Positions 58,837 through 64,000 of a DNA stretch of 64,000 nt are shown in pieces. The notes under the pieces are model-generated. The model was not told where the DNA came from. It was given only the letters and a program-made list of their open reading frames with translations, and made no database searches. The position numbers and the translations under genes are program-made. Location: NCBI GenBank assembly GCA_013399015.1, contig VWZX01006702.1, positions 1,926,462-1,990,461 on the forward strand. The letters are read 5' to 3'. Every line of letters begins with the position of its first letter. The first letter of the stretch is position 1. Origin of the DNA: Galbula dea. Lineage: Eukaryota > Chordata > Aves > Piciformes > Galbulidae.

Positions 58837-59522
58837 TATGTGGATGCCAACAGCCCAAGCTGCTTATACCATGTGGGGACCAAAACACATGCTTGTACCC
58901 AGATCAGGCTACCTACTTGGGCTCTATGTTTCAAATACCTAGAAGTGGCTTAGCTGACTTTATAGTGCTTTCCTTGTCCTTTCACTGAGAGATTAATCTC
59001 TGAACACTTTTTTTCTCTTTGATCAGTTAAATATTCCAGACTGGGACTCATAATCCTGAACAGTTTTCAACAACACTGCTTCTAAGAGTTTTGAGTTTTT
59101 AATCATTCTGGAGTTTGTATGCATTTTTTAAAGTGTTGCCTACATTTTATTTTCTTTCCTGTCTGATTAAGCAAAATATATACAGCTATCTTAGACACTC
59201 AAAACCCACACTGGTTTTCTATTGATATGTATAGGGTCTGCTTCTAAGACGAGGAGTTTATTGGGGCATAAAGGAATGCTTTGATGATCCAAGTCATCTC
59301 CCTTGTGGCGGTACTTGTAGAATTCAGGAATAATTCAATCTGACATTCATGGGGCATTTCCTGCCTCTCCTTCTAGAGGTGCATCCTCCCTGTCTCTCAG
59401 ATCTCACCCGCACATAAATTTCCTCTCCCCTTCCAGACTTTCTCATGTCACTGCAGGCAGAGATAGTCTTACACGGGAATAGGCAAGGCATATTCCAGGG
59501 CCTAGGAAGGCTGTGCTCCCTT

Positions 59523-60105
59523 TGAATCACAGAATCATTACGGTTGGAAAAGACCCTCAAGATCATCTAGTCCAACCGATAGCCCTACACTACTCTTACC
59601 CCTAAATCATCCCTTGAAGAAACACATCTGTCCTCTTCTTAAAAACCTCCAGGGATGGTGACTCCACCACCTCCCTGGGCAGCCTATTCTTATATCTTAC
59701 CACTCTTTCAGTAAAGAAATTCTTCCTAATATCTAATCTAAACCTACCCTGGCACAGCTTAAGCCCATTCCCTCTAGTCCTGTCACTAGTCACAAGGGAG
59801 AAGAGGCCAACACCCGCCTCCCTAGAATGGCCTTTCAAGTAGCTGAAGAGAGCGATAAGGTCTCCCCTCAGCCTCCTCTACTCCAGGCTAAACAAGCCCA
59901 GCTCCCTAAGCCTCTCCTCATAAGGCCTGTTCTCCAGACCCCTGATTAGCTTAGTTGCCCTTCTCTGCACCCTCCTCTTCTCCAGGCTAAACAACCCCAG
60001 CTCCCTAAGCCTCTCCTCATAAGGCCTGTTCTGCAGACCCCTGATTAGCTTAGTTGCCCTTCTCTGCAGCCTCTCTAGTAGCTCAATGTGCTTCCTAAGC
60101 TGCAG
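59523..60105 (-). mobile_element. CR1 fragment with internal 99-bp duplication
   Basis: Plus-strand start GAATCACAGAATCATTACGG and TTGGAAAAGACCCTCAAGAT, then the 3' UTR, the ORF2 C-terminus (minus-strand frame 59602-59838: NRLPREVVESPSLEVFKK) and further ORF2 sequence (minus frame from 60150). The segment with RRATKLIRGL and YEERLRELGLFSLEK occurs twice, 99 bp apart. The copies differ at few positions. Confidence 0.92.
59882..60079 (-). repeat. 99-bp tandem duplication inside CR1
   Basis: TCCAGGCTAAACAA starts at 59882 and again at 59981. The two units continue nearly identically through CTCCCTAAGCCTCTCCTCAT, CTGATTAGCTTAGTTGCCC and TTCTCTGCA. The period is exactly 33 codons, so the CR1 reading frame runs through both copies. 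Confidence 0.92.
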
Positions 60106-61144
60106 AGCGGCGTGAGTCATGCACACATGGGCTGGAGAGGGCAATGGCATCTGTCTTTAACTCTGGCCTCCACAAATCTAACAAACAGCAGGGACCAGTC
60201 ATTATTTTAGCTGCAGTCTCTGAGGGTGACTCTGAAATTTGTCAGTCCGCATCTGTACCAATGCTTATTTTCACTTTTCAAACAAAAATAAAATCTCATT
60301 ATAAAGGGTGGGGGAAAGCCATCAACGAAGTAAATGGCCATTCTGGCAAAAAGCCGTTTCCCTTCCTGACATCCCTGATAAATCTGAGCTCCATCACTGT
60401 CAAACAAAAATAATATCCAAGTATGTGACCAAATGATCTTTTGAAAACAGAAAATATACAAGTGAATATAAAACTTGTCAAGTTTTCACTAACAAAATGC
60501 CAGAATCTGTTCTATTCAATAGCTTAAAATCAGGAGCACAGTTTCTTATATTTCCTCATGATCACTTAAAATCTGCTTCCTTCACTGCTATTTCATTATT
60601 GTTTTATGAATTTGCTGGATTATTTACAAATGTTTTTGTGTAAGTCTAAGGAAGAATGAAGCTCTCCCACCCACCTGCAATCAGTCCCAGCCTACCAGAA
60701 AATGTCATCTTACCAGTAGAAATTTTTGATTTAAACTCAGTATAAAGTAAGCAGTCAGGAAGAGCATGAACACTGATAAAGCACTACTACAAGTTCATGT
60801 ATACTGTGTTTCCTCCTTTTCCCTCAGCAGCCTCATAGACAGCCGCTGTTTCTTTTCCTCAGTCTCAGCTTCTTCAACACAGGTTCTCCAACTTTATTTA
60901 CTCATGTACCACATCTCTGAGACTTGACAGCCTTGGGCTGTAATATCTTTGTCCCAGAAACCCAAGAGCATCGTTGATTCTACAAACACACGTTAGTGAT
61001 ACTGTACACAGGGAGCAGGGCTTGTATTTACACAATGCTTACACAATTCTGAGTAGTGGCTATAGGAGGGCACCTTAATACAATTTAATTTAAAAGTTAT
61101 TGTAGTGTAGCAAAATATTTGGAAGAAAAATATTATAAACTTAC

Positions 61145-61242
61145 CATGTTTTTGGGCAGGGTTCTACAGAAACTGGCTGACGTGGCATATGTGAAGTTGG
61201 TGAACACTGGAAGGGTCGGTGGATCAGAATATCTTCGGAGAG
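61145..61242 (-). other. Candidate exon of unknown gene or leader
   Basis: 98 nt on the FBLN1 strand, flanked by a strong acceptor (GTTTATTGTTCCTTTTGCAG) and a strong donor (ATG before GTAAGTTTAT). Two of the three frames are open throughout: one reads LRRYSDPPTLPVFTNFTYAT and ends CRTLPKNM, the other reads LSEDILIHRPFQ and ends VSVEPCPKT. I recognise neither. It could be an exon of an upstream gene, a non-coding RNA exon or an alternative 5' leader of FBLN1. The frame needed to continue into FBLN1 exon 2 contains stops, so it could not add protein sequence there. Chance splice-like signals remain possible. Confidence 0.3.
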
Positions 61243-64000
61243 CTGCAAAAGGAACAATAAACAGATTAGTCCTAGGAAATGAAGCTAACGGGTTAAGCTG
61301 TTCCATGCTGCATGTACCATGCAGGTCCCAGGTTTCAGAGCAGACATTTTCATTTGTATATACTACAACATTAGTCACAGACTATGTAGATGAGAAGAGG
61401 CTCAGATTCTTTGGAGAAGAGCTGTAAGAATACTTCAAGCTTTGCATAAAAATTGAGTTTTCTGTCTGCCAAGAACTACTCTAACACTCCTTTCTTAGCT
61501 CCTGGAAGCAGAGCTAGCAACAGAATTTAGGTTCCATCTAAAAGAACTTAAACCAACCAGCCCTGTACTACCCATTTTATTCCACAAAACCCTTCCCTCT
61601 CTCTTGTTTCTTTCAGCTGTGATCTCACAACTGTTCTTTAGATCTAGTTGTAGAGTTTGGGACTGGGTCAGTGAGGTATTCCTACAGGAGGGAAGACCAG
61701 TCCCCAGTGCAGCGTATAAAAATGCGGATGTGACATACAGAGAGACAGCAGCAACTTACACCAAAAGGAGGTAGAAAAAACACGCTCAGTCACCTCTCAA
61801 AAATGACCCTCTACCCCCCAACAAGTCCTGTTTAGAAACTAATTATCTGGGAGAAATGAGGACTTCTAAGCAGCAAGTTTGAGCAGACTATAACAGAGGT
61901 TCTCTTTCCACCTCTCTCTCTGGCTTATGAAATGTTTTTGGCAAGATACTTTACCTCTCTGCGCACATTCTATCTATAAGAATAACCAGATTTTAAAAAT
62001 GTTTTGAGTTCCATACAATTAAACAAGTTGCATAAGAGTTAGCCGTTATGAACTAGCAACCTTGAGCCACTAACTTCCACAAATGTGGTATGAAGTAATT
62101 TAGGCCAATTTTAGCCTAACTTCTATTTCCTGTGTTTAAAAGCAGCATCCTATATAATCGTCTATATTAGAATAATGTTAGCATTCAGAATAGCTCTCGT
62201 ATTCTTTTCTCTAAACTTAAAACTGTACAGACAGCCAAACTGCCAGCGGAGTAGCAGATATATACATTTGCTTCGATAGCGATTTCATCATTTGTACTTT
62301 ATTTCTGAAATGTTCCACAAACATACAGGCCAGTCATTACACAGATCTAACCTGTGTGTGTAATAGCTTCATTGCAAATCAGAAAACAGGACTCTTTCAA
62401 GATTTTAGACACACCATTAAATAGGTGTATTCTCTGCATATTTGGGAGTAATAGAAATTGTTTCTTAACTCTCATAAAGCAAAGAGCTAGTAAGCAAAGC
62501 ACTTGCAGAATCATTAACATGAATCCAGAAAAACAAGTTTCTTTATTTGCAGCTTTCACTTTTTCCCCTCAGTTTATGCAATATACTGTATTTAATAGCT
62601 CTGGTAGGGACAAACGAAATCTTGGCTCTACAGAAATCACTGGCAAAATTCCCACTGACTCCAGTGGGGCCAATACTGCTGTTAACTCTTCCCTACAAGG
62701 AAAATCCAGATTGCCAAAGAAACTGACCTGCCTCTGTTACGACCAGGATCCAGGCCGCTTACCAGTTGAACTGACCTTGTGCAATTACCAAGGCTGTTAT
62801 TTTTGAGAGTTTGCCAAATTCTTAGACAAAACTAGCATCATAAGTTATCCCCAAACTTTTACCCTGGAGTAAAACAAACCTTCTCATTTTATAAATGAGA
62901 GCACCTGTGCAGGCTTACATCTTCCAATAGTTCCACTGATAGATTTGCTTTTACAGAAATTTAAAAAAATTTTCAGAAAGAAACTCATGTTTCTTAATGA
63001 ACAATGATGAAATGTTGTGCCCCCAGGTCCACCGCTTTGCTATAAATATACTAAAATATGAAAAATTTGGTGAAATATTAGTGTATTATTTTGTATCTCC
63101 TGAAGCTATCAGAATTAAGGGTGATTTAAATGTTATTTTTTACACCAGACCTTTCATTGCTATGATTGGTATGTTTCAGCTTGCTTGTTCCCATCAAAAC
63201 ATAAAGATGACTTGTGAATAGAAATAAAACCACTTAAATTTAAAGGACGTATATGCACAAAGTACAGAGACACACAGGTAACACTTCCACGCCTTCCCTC
63301 AAACACTTCCCAAACAGCTTCAGTCATCTGTTGAAGGTTCTACACTCATTTAGTTACAATGTGCCTCGTTCCTCAGATCTCTTCCATCTAACAGCAGCAA
63401 TACCAAAAGCCAACACTGCTTCATTTGCTACATTTACTGAAGCCAAGGCATTAGTAGCAATCATAACTTGACCTTCTACTGCAATATTCTACTGCTTAGC
63501 TCTACATTACAATCGCCACTGGTTCGGTCACAGGATGCTTTATAATATGCGTTGTGTCTAACATAATTCTGCTTGTTCCCTAACTCGTACAGAAGGAACG
63601 AAAACCAGGTCCTGAACTGTCATCTGGTGGGTGACAAGAAACTCTGCCTTCAACATGTGAAAATTCAGCAATATTGTCATAGTGCCACAAGACCCCTAAA
63701 AATCCAGCCCTGGAGAGTTCTCTGTAATGATATACTGAGGATTCTCCATATTTAAAGTGCTTTCTCAATATACTGAATGCAGATACAGGTTGGTAGTCAC
63801 TGAATGAATGTGTGTCCTCTTGATAAATCATCTTTCTAGCTACCTAGGTGCATTTTTCTTTCAAACTCCAGGCAGTGTTGCAACAGATGTTAAATTCCGT
63901 TTGTTCTGTTCCCAAGGTGAAAGAAATTTGACTGTTTGCTCTGAAGCAGCAAAGCGAAGAATAGCTTTAACTTTGCAAGTAACTGCCATTGAAGTCCCAT

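Larger units (their letters stand above)
55106..64000. other. Upstream flank of FBLN1, no firm gene
   Basis: 8.9 kb, mostly AT-rich. It contains a C-tract (55441-55472), a 24-bp palindrome (58813-58836), one CR1 (59523-60105) and an unassigned exon-like segment (61145-61242). Open frames of 174 codons (55581-56105, +) and 150 codons (62354-62806, +) show no recognisable family or signal and are not called genes. Confidence 0.6.

Noticed and set aside
62354..62806. 150-codon plus-strand open frame
   Set aside because: No similarity to a known family that I can see, and no promoter or splice context.
1..64000. Undescribed defence, CRISPR or mobile gene cluster
   Set aside because: The window is animal nuclear DNA with one spliced gene. 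No repeats with regular spacers, operons or phage-like genes are present.

Overview
The window reads as vertebrate nuclear DNA, almost certainly from a bird. It holds one multi-exon gene with GT-AG introns, one CpG-island promoter, and repeats that are nearly all CR1 non-LTR retrotransposons with the avian 3' end (short ATTCTATG/ATTCTGTG-type repeats). A galliform is plausible, but nothing here fixes the species.

The gene is fibulin-1 (FBLN1), an extracellular-matrix glycoprotein, transcribed on the minus strand from about 54.7 kb toward the left edge. I placed 14 shared coding exons: signal peptide (exon 1), anaphylatoxin-like modules (exons 2-4), a linker (exon 5) and nine EGF-like modules (exons 6-14, eight of them calcium-binding in type). 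They are followed by two alternative 3' ends. The C-type terminal exon (7878-8232) completes a 683-residue protein with all phases consistent, the same length as human fibulin-1C as I recall it. The D-type end has two exons in the window (2819-2961 and 1594-1725). Its last exon was not found and should lie beyond the left edge. Failure to splice exon 14 would give a 566-residue A-type product, because the splice donor itself contains an in-frame TAA.

Layout: 1-1593, last D intron (partial). 1594-8232, alternative 3' exons. 8233-15629, the intron between the common region and the C exon, with three CR1 copies, one of them about 50 bp from the exon 14 donor. 15630-26490, densely packed EGF exons. 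26491-42481, larger introns around the N-terminal exons, with a 45-bp minisatellite and a tRNA-Glu/CR1 chimera nested in an older CR1. 42482-54637, a 12-kb first intron with old CR1 fragments. 53.9-55.1 kb, CpG island and exon 1. 55.1-64 kb, upstream flank with no firmly supported gene, one CR1 carrying an in-frame 99-bp internal duplication, and one unassigned exon-like segment at 61145-61242.

No rRNA, CRISPR, operon or other prokaryotic feature is present. Gene calls rest on my reading of splice sites and on remembered similarity to vertebrate fibulin-1. No search was run.
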